Assembly: GCA_017551025.1 (NCBI GenBank)
Contig: JAFZNG010000034.1
Location: 62,001 to 126,000, forward strand
DNA: 64,000 nucleotides
From: Paludibacteraceae bacterium
GTDB taxonomy: Bacteria > Bacteroidota > Bacteroidia > Bacteroidales > Paludibacteraceae
Direction of reading: 5' to 3'
Shown: one piece after another, positions 48,857-57,178 of the stretch
Layout of the letters: the number at the start of each line of letters is the position of its first letter
How positions within the stretch are numbered: the first letter of the stretch is position 1
The notes under the pieces: model-generated
What the model was told of the DNA's origin: nothing
The model's database searches: none
Seen by the model: only the letters and a program-made list of their open reading frames with translations
Program-made: the position numbers and the translations under genes

Positions 48857-50197
48857 ATGACATTTACTTCATCTGATCTGAGCCAATTAGAGGCTCGCGG
48901 CATCACCGTTGAGCAGGCACAGCAACAACTCGACGCATTTCGTAACGGTTTTCCGCCGCTGGACATCGTAGCGCCGGCATCGGTCAAGGATGGCATCCTG
49001 GCGCCTAAGAAAGACGAGCAGGAGCAGTACATTCAAACCTGGCAAAACTACCTGGCAGAGGGCCATAAGATCCTCAAGTTCGTGCCCGCTTCGGGTGCGG
49101 CCAGTCGTATGTTCAAGAAGCTGTTCGAGTATCTGGACAACGGCGAGGAGACGGAGGCCATTAAAATCTTCCTGGCGCATCAGGACGAGTTTGCTTTCGG
49201 TCCGGAGTTGAAGGGCAAGAAGGGACAAGAGGCTGTTCGCTACCTGCTGGAAGATATGCAGTACGGCAAACTGCCCAAGGGTCTGCTACTGTTCCATAAG
49301 TATAAAGACGGTCCGCGTACGCCCGCGTTGGAGCACCTGGTAGAGGGTGCACAGTACGCTGCCTCGGACGGTAAAGTGCACCTGCATTTTACGGTTTCGC
49401 ACGAGCACCTGCCCCTCTTCCGTCATCATATCGCCGAGCACCTGACGGAGTATGAGAACAAGTATGGCGTGAAGTATGATATCACGTTCTCCGAGCAGTT
49501 GCCTTCTACCGACACGCTGGCCGGTAATCCCGACGGCACGCCCTTCCGTACGGCTGACGGTAAGTTGCTCTTCCGCCCGGGTGGACACGGTGCGTTGATC
49601 CAGAACCTCAACCAGCAGGACGCAGATATTATCTTTATCAAGAATATCGATAACGTCGTGCCCGACCGCCTGAAGAAGGATACGATTCGCTACAAGCAAA
49701 TCCTGGCCGGTGTACTCGTCACGGAGCAGAAACGCGTCTTTGAGTTGCTCAAGAATCCGAACCTGAGCGACGAGGAGCGTCAGAAACTGAATCGCCCGAT
49801 CCGTGTGTGCGGCGTAGTAAAGAATACCGGTGAACCCGGTGGCGGACCGTTCCTGGTACGTGACGCGGACGGTAGTATCTCCCGCCAGATCCTGGAGTCG
49901 AGCCAGATCAGCGACCCGTCGCTCATGGCACAGTCGACTCACTTCAATCCGGTGGATCTCGTATGCGCTACCAAGGACTATGAGGGCCGTCCGTTCAACC
50001 TGCCCGATTTCGTAGATCCCGCTACGGGCTTTATCTCGCATAAGTCGAAGGACGGTAAGGACCTGCTGGCACTCGAGTTGCCGGGTCTCTGGAACGGCGC
50101 CATGGCCAAGTGGAACACGCTGTTCGTGGAGGTACCTGTCTCGACCTTCAATCCCGTCAAGGAGGTTAACGACCTGCTGCGCGACCAACACAGGTGA
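48857..50197 (+). CDS. DUF4301 family protein
   Basis: 446 residues, cytoplasmic: LPxGGAS-like KILKFVPASGAASRMFKKL, SPLLRHHIAEHL-like HLPLFRHHIAEHLTEYE, LLFRPGGHGALIQNLN, DIIFIKNIDNVVPD and RVCGVVKNTGEPGGGPF. The family resembles nucleotide-sugar pyrophosphorylases and is confined mainly to Bacteroidota; the reaction is unproven. It is monocistronic, between a divergent promoter and a terminator at 50234. Confidence 0.88.
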   Translation: MTFTSSDLSQLEARGITVEQAQQQLDAFRNGFPPLDIVAPASVKDGILAPKKDEQEQYIQTWQNYLAEGHKILKFVPASGAASRMFKKLFEYLDNGEETEAIKIFLAHQDEFAFGPELKGKKGQEAVRYLLEDMQYGKLPKGLLLFHKYKDGPRTPALEHLVEGAQYAASDGKVHLHFTVSHEHLPLFRHHIAEHLTEYENKYGVKYDITFSEQLPSTDTLAGNPDGTPFRTADGKLLFRPGGHGALIQNLNQQDADIIFIKNIDNVVPDRLKKDTIRYKQILAGVLVTEQKRVFELLKNPNLSDEERQKLNRPIRVCGVVKNTGEPGGGPFLVRDADGSISRQILESSQISDPSLMAQSTHFNPVDLVCATKDYEGRPFNLPDFVDPATGFISHKSKDGKDLLALELPGLWNGAMAKWNTLFVEVPVSTFNPVKEVNDLLRDQHR

Positions 50198-50200
50198 GGA

Positions 50201-50235
50201 ATTAAAAATTAAGAATTCAAAATTAAAAATTAAAA
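50201..50235. repeat. AT heptad array after DUF4301 gene
   Basis: AATTAAA/AATTCAA units between the stop codon and the terminator hairpin. Confidence 0.85.
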
Positions 50236-50266
50236 TAGCCCCGGCAACTGCCGAGGCTATTTTAAC
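50234..50266. terminator. Bidirectional terminator
   Basis: Stem AATAGCCCCGGCA / TGCCGAGGCTATT with one mismatch and a loop of three, followed by TTTT; preceded by AAAA for the other strand. It separates the DUF4301 gene from the convergent small lipoprotein gene. Confidence 0.9.
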
Positions 50267-50271
50267 ACCAA

Positions 50272-50559
50272 TCACATTCTCGTAGGCGGTACACCGTACT
50301 TCACCAGCACCTTGCCTCCGGCGGGACGCGGAGGGGTCTGTTGCACGGTTGTGTCCGGTTGGGCTTGCGGGATGGAGTCTATCTGCGAGGGGATACTGTC
50401 CGCACGCCAAGTTGGTACACCGTACATCGCTACCACCTTGCCGTCGCGTGCTGCGCGTTCCGGTTGCTGGCTTACGGCCTTCTGGCTGTGACATCCCAGC
50501 AGGGCCAGACTAGCTGCACCGAGCAGCACATTCATCGTTGTTAATACACGTTTTTTCAT
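50272..50559 (-). CDS. Small lipoprotein with repeated YGVP motif
   Basis: 95 residues from the ATG at 50559 (MKKRVLTTMNVLLGAASLALLGC, lipobox LLGC). The mature part holds two similar segments, DGKVVAMYGVPTWR and GGKVLVKYGVPPTR, joined by a P/Q-rich linker. Similar short lipoproteins with MYGPPP-type tails occur in Bacteroidales; function unknown. It begins 12 bases after the leucine-rich repeat gene's stop. A longer frame from 50679 exists but lacks the signal peptide start and overlaps that gene. Confidence 0.78.
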   Translation of the reverse strand: MKKRVLTTMNVLLGAASLALLGCHSQKAVSQQPERAARDGKVVAMYGVPTWRADSIPSQIDSIPQAQPDTTVQQTPPRPAGGKVLVKYGVPPTRM

Positions 50560-50570
50560 AATATAATCTT

Positions 50571-51515
50571 CTAATTTTCTATCACTTCTATTTGTAGGTT
50601 GTTGCAGCCGAGGAATTGCGAACGGCGCATTACCCGCTTGCACTCGGGTGCTATTCGCAGCAGCTCCAGGCGCTGACAATTCCGAAACACCGCCTCACCC
50701 ATTTCCGTCAGGCCTGCACCGAGGCTGGCGCTGAGCAGTTGGGTGCATCCCTCGAAGGCTGACTCCCCTAAAAAGCGCAGTCCGGCGGGCAGGTTGGCTT
50801 CGCGCAACGCACTACAATTATTGAACGCGCGCGTGCCTATACGCACGAGGCTTTGGGGCCATACGACCTGCTGCAGACCGGTGCACTGGTAGAACGCTTC
50901 GTTTTGGATGGTCAGCATGCCGGCCGGTAGGGTGATCGTTCTAAGCGACCGGCAGTAGGCAAAGGCCTGCTGGCCAATCTCCTGTAGCGACTCGGGTAGG
51001 TGTATCTGACTGAGCGCGTCGCATTGCTTGAACAATCCGAACTCCACGGCGCGTAGTCCCTCGGGCAACTGCACCGAATCCAGGGCCGTGCACTGGCTGA
51101 ACGCCCCTACGCGTATCGCCCATGCCGATGCCGGTAGGTCGATATGTTCCAGGTGGGTGCAACCGGCAAAGGCGTACGCACCGATGGTATGAATCCCGTT
51201 GCCCAGACGTACGCGGCGCAGCTGGTGCATACCTCGGAAGGCTTCATCGCCGATGGCTACCACGCGGTACCAGTCTTTGCCCATGCAGACCGAGTCCGGT
51301 ACGCTGATCACCCCCTCATAGTTGCTCATCTCCGCCAGCGGAGCGCATACCTCCACCTCTCCTTGAGGTGCCTGACGCATGACATGATACGCCAGTCCGT
51401 CGGCCGCGAAGTCCTCTACCGGTTTCGGCTTGCGGGCCTGCACCGCACCAACGCCTCCCAGGAGGATTACGCACGCCGTAATGGCTAAAAATCGGAGAGG
51501 TATCAACGCTTTCAT
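50571..51515 (-). CDS. Secreted BspA-like leucine-rich repeat protein
   Basis: 314 residues with a signal peptide (MKALIPLRFLAITACVILLGGVGAVQA) and about nine LRR_5/BspA repeats of 23 residues (for example IHTIGAYAFAGCTHLEHIDLP, LQEIGQQAFAYCRSLRTITLP). Such proteins mediate adhesion at the surface of Bacteroidota and trichomonads. The ATG at 51515 follows a good promoter; the longer frame from 51746 runs through that promoter and into mnmE and is rejected. Probably co-transcribed with the small lipoprotein. Confidence 0.88.
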   Translation of the reverse strand: MKALIPLRFLAITACVILLGGVGAVQARKPKPVEDFAADGLAYHVMRQAPQGEVEVCAPLAEMSNYEGVISVPDSVCMGKDWYRVVAIGDEAFRGMHQLRRVRLGNGIHTIGAYAFAGCTHLEHIDLPASAWAIRVGAFSQCTALDSVQLPEGLRAVEFGLFKQCDALSQIHLPESLQEIGQQAFAYCRSLRTITLPAGMLTIQNEAFYQCTGLQQVVWPQSLVRIGTRAFNNCSALREANLPAGLRFLGESAFEGCTQLLSASLGAGLTEMGEAVFRNCQRLELLRIAPECKRVMRRSQFLGCNNLQIEVIEN

Positions 51516-51540
51516 ACGTGTTTTCGTTACAAAAACCGTG

Positions 51541-51572
51541 CAAAGGTAGTAAAAAATTTGCATGTATGCAAA
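51541..51572 (-). promoter_or_regulatory. Promoter of LRR gene
   Basis: Minus strand: -33 TTTGCATACA (51572-), 20 bases, -7 TACCTTTG (51548-51541). Confidence 0.87.
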
Positions 51573-51588
51573 AAAAAGTGTACTTTTG
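51557..51588 (+). promoter_or_regulatory. Promoter of mnmE operon
   Basis: -33 TTTGCATGTA (51557-), 20 bases, -7 TACTTTTG 51581-51588. The two -33 boxes interlock over 16 bases (51557-51572), as at 48749. Confidence 0.85.
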
Positions 51589-51600
51589 TAGTCGTTTTTA

Positions 51601-52935
51601 GTGGAGCATACGCCCTTGGACACGATTTGTGCGATAAGTACGGCGTACGGACAAGGCGGAATAGCCGTCGTACGTGTGAGTGGCGACCGAGCAATCTCGG
51701 TAGTCGGTTCGTGTTTTGTCTCGCGCCGTCCGCTGGAGCAGGCCAAGCCCTATTCGGTGGTATATGGTGCGTTGCATCGCGAGGATGAGGTGCTGGACGA
51801 GGTGCTGGTGACGGTCTTCCGTGCGCCGCACAGTTATACGGGTGAGGATACGGTGGAAATCGCTTGCCACGGTAGTCTGTATATCCAGCAGGAGGTGCTC
51901 CGATGGCTCGTAGAGGCGGGTTGCCGTATGGCGCGTCCGGGTGAGTTTACCCAACGGGCGTTTCTCAACGGTAAGATGGATCTGACGCGTGCCGAGGCCG
52001 TGGCTGACTTGATTGCCTCGCAGTCGCGTGCCGAGAAAGACTTGGCACTCAGTCAGTTGCGTGGCAGCGTATCGGAGCGTATCCAATCCTTGCGCGACCG
52101 ATTGCTGCATCTCACTTCGCTGCTCGAACTCGAACTCGACTTTGCCGACCATGAGGAACTGGAGTTTGCCGATCGGGGTGAATTGCACCAGCTGGCCGAT
52201 GAGATATACACGACGCTTCGTCAGTTGACTGATTCGTTTCGCACGGGCAATGCTATCCGTCACGGCATACCGGTGGCTATCGTGGGTGCACCGAATGCCG
52301 GTAAGTCCACCTTGCTGAATGCCCTGCTGGGTGAGCAGCGGGCCATCGTCAGTGATGTGCGCGGCACGACACGTGATACGATAGAAGATACGCTGTTGAT
52401 AGAAGGGGTGTTGTTCCGCTTGACCGACACGGCGGGTATTCATGCTACCGACGACCAACTGGAGCAACTGGGTATCGAGCGCAGCCTCCGGGCAGCAGAG
52501 CGGGCGCAGATTATCCTGGAGGTGGTGGATGCCACCAATCCGGTAGTCTCGTCCGAGTGGCAGGACGATGAGCGCCTGCTGCGTGTATGGAATAAGTGCG
52601 ACTGCCAACAGCCAACAGCCAGCAGCCAACAGCTAATCACCATCTCTGCCAAGCAGGGCGACATACAGCCGCTGCGTGACGAGTTGTTGCTGCGTGCGCA
52701 ACAGACGCTCGACCGCTCGGCGGTCATGATCAGCAACGCGCGTCATTACGAGGCGCTGTTGCGTGCGGAGCAGGCAATAGACCGTGTGCGTCGGGGTATG
52801 GACGACGGACTGAGCGGTGAACTGCTCTCGATGGACTTGCAGGACTGCCTCGCAGCCCTGGGGGAGGTGACGGGTCAGATAACGAACCAAGAAGTATTAT
52901 CGAATATATTCAGTAAATTCTGTATAGGCAAATAA
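51601..52935 (+). CDS. mnmE: tRNA modification GTPase MnmE
   Basis: 444 residues: with MnmG it installs the 5-carboxymethylaminomethyl group on wobble U34. The N-terminal folate-binding domain opens DTICAISTAYGQGGIAVVRVSG; the GTPase has GAPNAGKSTLLN, GTTRDTIED, DTAGI and NKCD; the C-terminus is FCIGK with the essential cysteine (C441). The start is GTG, only about 12 bases beyond the -7 box, so the mRNA may be nearly leaderless. Five heptads insert QQPTASSQQLI just after NKCD, in the GTPase domain. Confidence 0.95.
   Translation: MEHTPLDTICAISTAYGQGGIAVVRVSGDRAISVVGSCFVSRRPLEQAKPYSVVYGALHREDEVLDEVLVTVFRAPHSYTGEDTVEIACHGSLYIQQEVLRWLVEAGCRMARPGEFTQRAFLNGKMDLTRAEAVADLIASQSRAEKDLALSQLRGSVSERIQSLRDRLLHLTSLLELELDFADHEELEFADRGELHQLADEIYTTLRQLTDSFRTGNAIRHGIPVAIVGAPNAGKSTLLNALLGEQRAIVSDVRGTTRDTIEDTLLIEGVLFRLTDTAGIHATDDQLEQLGIERSLRAAERAQIILEVVDATNPVVSSEWQDDERLLRVWNKCDCQQPTASSQQLITISAKQGDIQPLRDELLLRAQQTLDRSAVMISNARHYEALLRAEQAIDRVRRGMDDGLSGELLSMDLQDCLAALGEVTGQITNQEVLSNIFSKFCIGK
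52603..52637. repeat. Heptad array inside mnmE
   Basis: TGCCAAC, AGCCAAC, AGCCAGC, AGCCAAC, AGCTAAT; in the other register AACAGCC units followed by AATCACC. Confidence 0.94.
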
Positions 52936-52967
52936 CCGGAGTAGGCTCCGGACCCAAGTAGACGACT

Positions 52968-53864
52968 ATGATATTATCAATGACCGGTTATGGCAAAGCC
53001 GAAAGCCAATTATCAGGACGTAAACTCGTATGCGAAATACGTTCGCTCAATGCCAAGTCGATGGACTTGTCGGTGCGGTTGTCATCCTCTCTCCGTGCCC
53101 GTGAACTGGACCTGCGCACGCTGGTGACGCAGCGACTGGAGCGCGGTAAAGTGGATCTGGCGTTGTATTTCCAGGACCAGGCAGACCAGGCAGCCTCCTT
53201 GGCGACGGTCAACTGGGAGGCGGTACGGGCGTATGCGGCGCAGTATCGCGAACAGATGGGTGTGACGGAGGTGCCGGCCGAGGTGATGGCCACGCTGCTA
53301 CGCATGCCGGAGGTGGTTCAGGCGCATGACGAGGATCAGAGCATAACGGACGAGGAGTGGACCGTAGTATTGGAGACGCTAAATCGTGCCATCGATGCCT
53401 TTATCGCTTTCCGCACCCAGGAAGGTGCCGCCCTTCAGGCTATGTTTACCGAGAAATTGGATGCTATCAGTCAACTGCTCTCAGAGGTGGAACCCTTTGA
53501 GAAGGGACGCGTGGCGAAGATCAAAGAGCGCTTGGAGCAGAACCTCCAGCAACTGGCCGCCGATACGCAGTCCAAGATCGACCGCAACCGACTGGAGCAG
53601 GAGATGATCTATTATCTCGAGAAACTGGATATCACCGAGGAGAAGGTGCGTCTTACGAATCATATCCGCTACTTCCGTGAAGTCATGACGAACGGTGAAC
53701 GGACGAAAGGTGAAGGCAAGCAACTTGGCTTTATCGCCCAGGAGATGGGACGCGAGATAAATACCCTCGGTTCGAAGTCCAACCAGTCGGAGATGCAGAT
53801 CCTCGTCGTACGTATGAAGGACCTGCTTGAGCAAATCAAGGAACAGGTGTTGAATGTCCTTTAA
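52968..53864 (+). CDS. yicC: YicC-family endoribonuclease
   Basis: 298 residues: MILSMTGYGKAESQLSGRKLVCEIRSLNAKSMDLSVRL at the N-terminus and GREINTLGSKSNQSEMQILVVRMKDLLEQIKEQVLNV at the C-terminus, both diagnostic of YicC. Homologues cleave RNA as a hexameric clamp. A heptad array at 53691-53718 inserts TNGERTKGEGKQ before the conserved LGFIAQEMGREINTLG. It lies between mnmE and gmk, the usual yicC-gmk pairing. Confidence 0.93.
   Translation: MILSMTGYGKAESQLSGRKLVCEIRSLNAKSMDLSVRLSSSLRARELDLRTLVTQRLERGKVDLALYFQDQADQAASLATVNWEAVRAYAAQYREQMGVTEVPAEVMATLLRMPEVVQAHDEDQSITDEEWTVVLETLNRAIDAFIAFRTQEGAALQAMFTEKLDAISQLLSEVEPFEKGRVAKIKERLEQNLQQLAADTQSKIDRNRLEQEMIYYLEKLDITEEKVRLTNHIRYFREVMTNGERTKGEGKQLGFIAQEMGREINTLGSKSNQSEMQILVVRMKDLLEQIKEQVLNVL
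53691..53718. repeat. Heptad array inside yicC
   Basis: AACGGTG, AACGGAC, GAAAGGT, GAAGGCA; on the minus strand these are CTTCACC/TTTCGTC-like units. Confidence 0.82.
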
Positions 53865-53870
53865 AGACCA

Positions 53871-53902
53871 TTTTTAATTTGTAATTTTTAATTTTTAATT
53901 CC
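53871..53902. repeat. AATTTTT array, yicC-gmk spacer
   Basis: ATTTTTA/ATTTGTA units fill the 39-base spacer up to the gmk GTG. Confidence 0.85.
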
Positions 53903-53903
53903 T

Positions 53904-54461
53904 GTGATCTATATCTTTTGTGCCCCGAGCGGTAGCGGTAAGTCTACCATGGTCAACCACCTGCTGACCTGTCATCCCAACCTGTTCGAACTGTCTATTT
54001 CGTGCACCACACGTCCGCCGCGTGGGCAGGAGGTTCACGGACGAGAGTACTATTTCATCTCGATGGACGAGTTCCGTCAACGTGTCGAAAACAACGAGTT
54101 TGTGGAGTATGAGCAGGTGTACGAAGGACTCTATTACGGTACGCTCAAGTCGGAGATCGAGCGTATCGAACGGGCTGGCCGTCAAGTACTCTTTGACATC
54201 GATGTCAAGGGTGGTATCAATCTCAAGCGTATCTTGGGTGATCGTGCTACTTCGATCTTTATCTGTCCGCCTTCGATCGACGAGTTGCGTCGTCGTCTGG
54301 TAGGACGCGGTGATACCTCACCGGAGATGATTGAGAAGCGACTGGCCAAGGCCTCGATCGAGATGGAGGACATGAAGTATTTCGACCGTGTGGTCATCAA
54401 CGACAACCTCGAGCATGCGTTCCAGCAACTCGATGCGATCATTGAGGAAGGAGAAAACTAA
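53904..54461 (+). CDS. gmk: Guanylate kinase
   Basis: 185 residues converting GMP to GDP. P-loop APSGSGKSTMVNHLL, CTTRPPRGQEVHGREYYF and VLFDIDVKGGINLKR are typical. The start is GTG at 53904, fixed by the short N-terminus IYIFCAPSG; the codon directly follows the AATTTTT array. It is about 35 bases from nadD. Confidence 0.96.
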   Translation: MIYIFCAPSGSGKSTMVNHLLTCHPNLFELSISCTTRPPRGQEVHGREYYFISMDEFRQRVENNEFVEYEQVYEGLYYGTLKSEIERIERAGRQVLFDIDVKGGINLKRILGDRATSIFICPPSIDELRRRLVGRGDTSPEMIEKRLAKASIEMEDMKYFDRVVINDNLEHAFQQLDAIIEEGEN

Positions 54462-54492
54462 TTTTTAATTTTTAATTTTGAATTTTTAATTC
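54460..54492. repeat. AATTTTT array, gmk-nadD spacer
   Basis: Four AATTTTT/AATTTTG units between the gmk stop and the nadD ATG; the gmk stop TAA is at its edge. Confidence 0.87.
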
Positions 54493-54495
54493 CCG

Positions 54496-55044
54496 ATGAA
54501 AATCGGAGTCTACGGCGGTAGTTTCAATCCCGTGCATTTCGGGCATGTAGGATTGGCCAGGTGGGTGGTAGAACATACCGACCTGGACGAATTGTGGCTA
54601 CTGGTCACACCCAACAACCCGCTCAAGCCATCGTCGCAATTAGCCCCTGAGAACGAGCGTCTTGAGGCGGCACGCGAAGCCGTCCGGGACATACCCGGCG
54701 TACGGGTATCGGATTTTGAGTTCGGTCTGCCTCGTCCGAGTTATACGGCGAATACGCTTCGCGAATTGCGAAAAGCCTATCCCGAGCACGAGTTTACGCT
54801 CGTCATCGGTGAGGATAACCTCCGCATCTTTACCCGCTGGCGCGAATATGACTATATCCTGGCCAATTTCCGCATCATGGTCTATCCCCGTAAAGAGCGA
54901 ATGGCTAACAGCCAACAGCCAACAGCCGATAACCCTTCACCCATCACCAATACCAAGAATATCGTATTCTTGTCGCAAGCCCCGCTTTTCGATATTTCCA
55001 GCACCGAGTTGCGTGCCCGGCAACGTGAGCGGGAAACCGAGTAA
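54496..55044 (+). CDS. nadD: Nicotinate-nucleotide adenylyltransferase
   Basis: 182 residues making deamido-NAD from nicotinate mononucleotide and ATP. GGSFNPVHFGHVGLARW (HxGH motif), TPNNPLKP, IGEDNLRIFTRWREY and DISSTELRAR are all present. Eight consecutive heptads (54901-54956) insert ANSQQPTADNPSPITNTK between VYPRK and IVFLSQAPL, the loop before the last beta strand. This is the longest uninterrupted intragenic array in the window. Last gene of the mnmE-yicC-gmk-nadD run. Confidence 0.95.
   Translation: MKIGVYGGSFNPVHFGHVGLARWVVEHTDLDELWLLVTPNNPLKPSSQLAPENERLEAAREAVRDIPGVRVSDFEFGLPRPSYTANTLRELRKAYPEHEFTLVIGEDNLRIFTRWREYDYILANFRIMVYPRKERMANSQQPTADNPSPITNTKNIVFLSQAPLFDISSTELRARQRERETE
54901..54956. 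repeat. Eight-heptad mixed array inside nadD
   Basis: In the CC-ending register: AACAGCC x3, GATAACC, CTTCACC, CATCACC, then AATACCA-like. Different unit families follow one another without losing the 7-base phase. Confidence 0.95.
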
Positions 55045-55065
55045 GTGAATTTTTTTGCTAAAAAC

Positions 55066-55097
55066 CTTGCACATTTCAAAAAAATGTTGTAACTTTG
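55066..55097 (+). promoter_or_regulatory. Promoter of small DNA-binding-like gene
   Basis: -33 CTTGCACATT (55066-), 20 bases, -7 TAACTTTG 55090-55097; leader of about 60 bases. Confidence 0.78.
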
Positions 55098-55162
55098 CAG
55101 CCGAAAACAAAAACATACCGTAAACAACGGAAATAATAATCCTAAAAAACACATATAAAGCT

Positions 55163-55405
55163 ATGGTTAGAACAACTTTTAATCGTCTTCGTAACGTAAA
55201 AGACAGTTTGCCTCACGGCAGTATGAATGCAATTGCAGAGGAACTCGGCATCGCTGCTGATGAGGTTCGTGCTTATTTCAACGGAGAGGGCATTGCCGAT
55301 TATCATATTGAGGCTGGCCCCGAAGGCGGTATCGTAACGTTCTCCAACACGCGCATCCTGGAGGTTGCGCTCCGTCGCGCTTGGGAGGCTCAAAACGGTC
55401 TGTAA
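55163..55405 (+). CDS. Small conserved protein with helix-turn-helix character
   Basis: 80 residues: MVRTTFNRLRNVKDSLPHG, then MNAIAEELGIAADEVRAYFNGEG, which fits a helix-turn-helix, and a short beta/helix end (GGIVTFSNTRILEVALRRAW). I recall similar short proteins in Bacteroidales but cannot assign a function; DNA binding is inference. It has its own promoter and may continue into the outer-membrane protein gene 18 bases downstream. Confidence 0.75.
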   Translation: MVRTTFNRLRNVKDSLPHGSMNAIAEELGIAADEVRAYFNGEGIADYHIEAGPEGGIVTFSNTRILEVALRRAWEAQNGL

Positions 55406-55423
55406 GCCGAGTTGGGAGGTGAT

Positions 55424-56293
55424 ATGATACAAAGAATCAAGGTGGTGGCTCTGACTGTACTCGTCGGAGCACTGCCTTTTCTGTTTCCGGGTACGGCTAA
55501 GGCAGCGCAACCTGCCGATACGACCGCTACCCGTACCTGGCTGGATGATCCGCATCGCAAGATAGGTTTTACCTACGATGCCTGGGCACAACTCCAAACC
55601 AACTATATCTGGCGTGGTCTCTACGTGGGTGGTCTTTCGCTCCAGGGAGCTGCGAATGTCGGCTACGGTGGACTGTATCTGGATATGTGGTGGAATATCG
55701 GTACGGATGACTATGCATTTCGTCATTTTCAGCCCGAGGTGGACCTGACGCTCGGTTTTAGCCGCTGGGGCTTGGACTTGAGTGCGATGTATGTCTATAA
55801 CTTCAACCGTCCCTTCTTCGACTTCAACAACTACGCCCCCGGCCAGGCCGGCAATGGTCTGGAAGTGCGTGCACGCTACACGGTGAGCAGCAAACTACCG
55901 CTCTCCATCCTTTGGGCAACGCGTGTCTCGGCAAAAGACGGTTATCTGGACGACAAGGGTGATTTGCAACGTGCCTGGTCCTCGTATCTGGAGTTGAGCT
56001 ATAATCATACCTTCCCGAGCGGAGTCAATCTCTACGGAGCGATCGGTATGACCCCCTGGCGCAGTATGTATACGGGTTACAAGGGTGGGGCAACGGTTTG
56101 TAATATCGACCTGCGCTGCAGCCGTATGTGGCAGGTGAGCGAACATTGCGGATTGAAACTCATCGGCCAACTCATGATCAACCCCTATTACCTGGGCCAT
56201 AAAGCCGAAGCGGATGCCGCCTTCTCGTATAGCGTGCTCGGTGCACCGCAGTTGAATGCGAACATCGGATTCGGTGTCTTTTTGTTGAAATAA
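55424..56293 (+). CDS. Outer-membrane beta-barrel protein (paralogue 1)
   Basis: 289 residues from the ATG at 55424 (MIQRIKVVALTVLVGALPFLFPGTAKA signal). The mature protein is alternating amphipathic strands with aromatic girdles: TNYIWRGLYVGGLSLQGAANVGY, YLELSYNHTFPSGV, IGMTPWRSMYTGYKGG, final NANIGFGVFLLK. It shares YIWRG, GMTPWRxMYTxY and overall layout with the next gene, so the pair arose by duplication. A GGGAGG Shine-Dalgarno-like sequence precedes the ATG, unusual in this window. Transported substrate unknown. Confidence 0.82.
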   Translation: MIQRIKVVALTVLVGALPFLFPGTAKAAQPADTTATRTWLDDPHRKIGFTYDAWAQLQTNYIWRGLYVGGLSLQGAANVGYGGLYLDMWWNIGTDDYAFRHFQPEVDLTLGFSRWGLDLSAMYVYNFNRPFFDFNNYAPGQAGNGLEVRARYTVSSKLPLSILWATRVSAKDGYLDDKGDLQRAWSSYLELSYNHTFPSGVNLYGAIGMTPWRSMYTGYKGGATVCNIDLRCSRMWQVSEHCGLKLIGQLMINPYYLGHKAEADAAFSYSVLGAPQLNANIGFGVFLLK

Positions 56294-56301
56294 AACCCTC
56301 G

Positions 56302-56340
56302 TCATGACGTCATTACGAAATTACGTCATTACGAAAAAAT
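56302..56340. repeat. Octamer-type tandem array between OMP paralogues
   Basis: GACGTCATTACGAAATTACGT-like units with GTCATTAC repeated; related to 10100-10123. Confidence 0.72.
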
Positions 56341-56362
56341 AAATTTATTATATTAGTTTGTT

Positions 56363-57178
56363 ATGAAAAAGATTGTACTTAGTATGATGGCGCTCGTGAT
56401 GAGCGTAGCGGCTTTTGCCGAGACAGAATTTGCGTACGATGCCGGTTTCGACCTCGTAAGCACTTATGTTTGGCGTGGCCAGTATAACGGTGCGCTGAGT
56501 TTCCAGCCGACCCTGGCAGTCGGTTTTAATTCCTGGGACGAGAAGATCCAGTTCCGCGTAGGAGCCTGGGGATCTGTTGGTGCCAGCGACTACAAGTTTG
56601 AGAAAGGCGGAACGTATTTCGTTCCTGAAGTGGATGTCTATGCGACGCTTAATATCCTGGGTCTGACCTTGGGCGCTACCCACTATTATTATTTCGACGG
56701 TACGCCCTATTTCTCGGGTCTCAACGATGCGGGCGGTAGCCAGACGGAGGTGACGTTCGGTTACGACCTGGGCACCTTCACACCGGTCAACCTCTACTTT
56801 AGTTGGAATACGATGGTAGCCGGTGCGGATGCCAACCTCAGCGGTAAGCGTGCGTATTCTACGTATATCGAACTTGGCTACCGTCAGGAGTTGCCGCTCG
56901 ATATGTCGCTCGACTTCCAGGTAGGTATGACCCCGTGGCGCGGTATGTATACTGACTACGACAACGGTTGGAAGAACGGTTTCGCCCTCACCAACGTGGC
57001 TGTACGCTTCAATAAGGAGTGGCAACTCGAGCACGCTACGCTCGACCTCTACGCCCAGGCAAGCGTCAACCCGTATGATATCAACAAGAATAATGTCTAT
57101 ATCTGGGACACCGGTGACAATAAAGTGGGCGGTCAGCAGAAGCTGAACGGCGTTATCGGTCTCGGCGTTTGGTTTTGA
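56363..57178 (+). CDS. Outer-membrane beta-barrel protein (paralogue 2)
   Basis: 271 residues with signal peptide MKKIVLSMMALVMSVAAFA and a barrel of about twelve strands: STYVWRGQYNGALSFQPTLAVGF, YIELGYRQELPLDMSLDFQ, VGMTPWRGMYTDYDNGW, C-terminal NGVIGLGVWF ending in Phe as outer-membrane barrels often do. Paralogue of the preceding gene. Its TGA overlaps the apbE ATG (57178), so it is coupled to a flavin-transfer enzyme, perhaps hinting at a redox context; that is inference. Confidence 0.83.
   Translation: MKKIVLSMMALVMSVAAFAETEFAYDAGFDLVSTYVWRGQYNGALSFQPTLAVGFNSWDEKIQFRVGAWGSVGASDYKFEKGGTYFVPEVDVYATLNILGLTLGATHYYYFDGTPYFSGLNDAGGSQTEVTFGYDLGTFTPVNLYFSWNTMVAGADANLSGKRAYSTYIELGYRQELPLDMSLDFQVGMTPWRGMYTDYDNGWKNGFALTNVAVRFNKEWQLEHATLDLYAQASVNPYDINKNNVYIWDTGDNKVGGQQKLNGVIGLGVWF

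Noticed and set aside
50560..50679. N-terminal extension of the small lipoprotein
   Set aside because: It overlaps the LRR gene and places the signal peptide internally.
51516..51746. N-terminal extension of the LRR gene to 51746
   Set aside because: It would pass through both divergent promoters and into mnmE, and a good signal peptide begins at 51515.
29011..54492. Heptad arrays as a CRISPR array or insertion-sequence ends
   Set aside because: Units are only 7 bases with no spacers, no cas genes or transposase occur, and no target-site duplications can be identified by eye.
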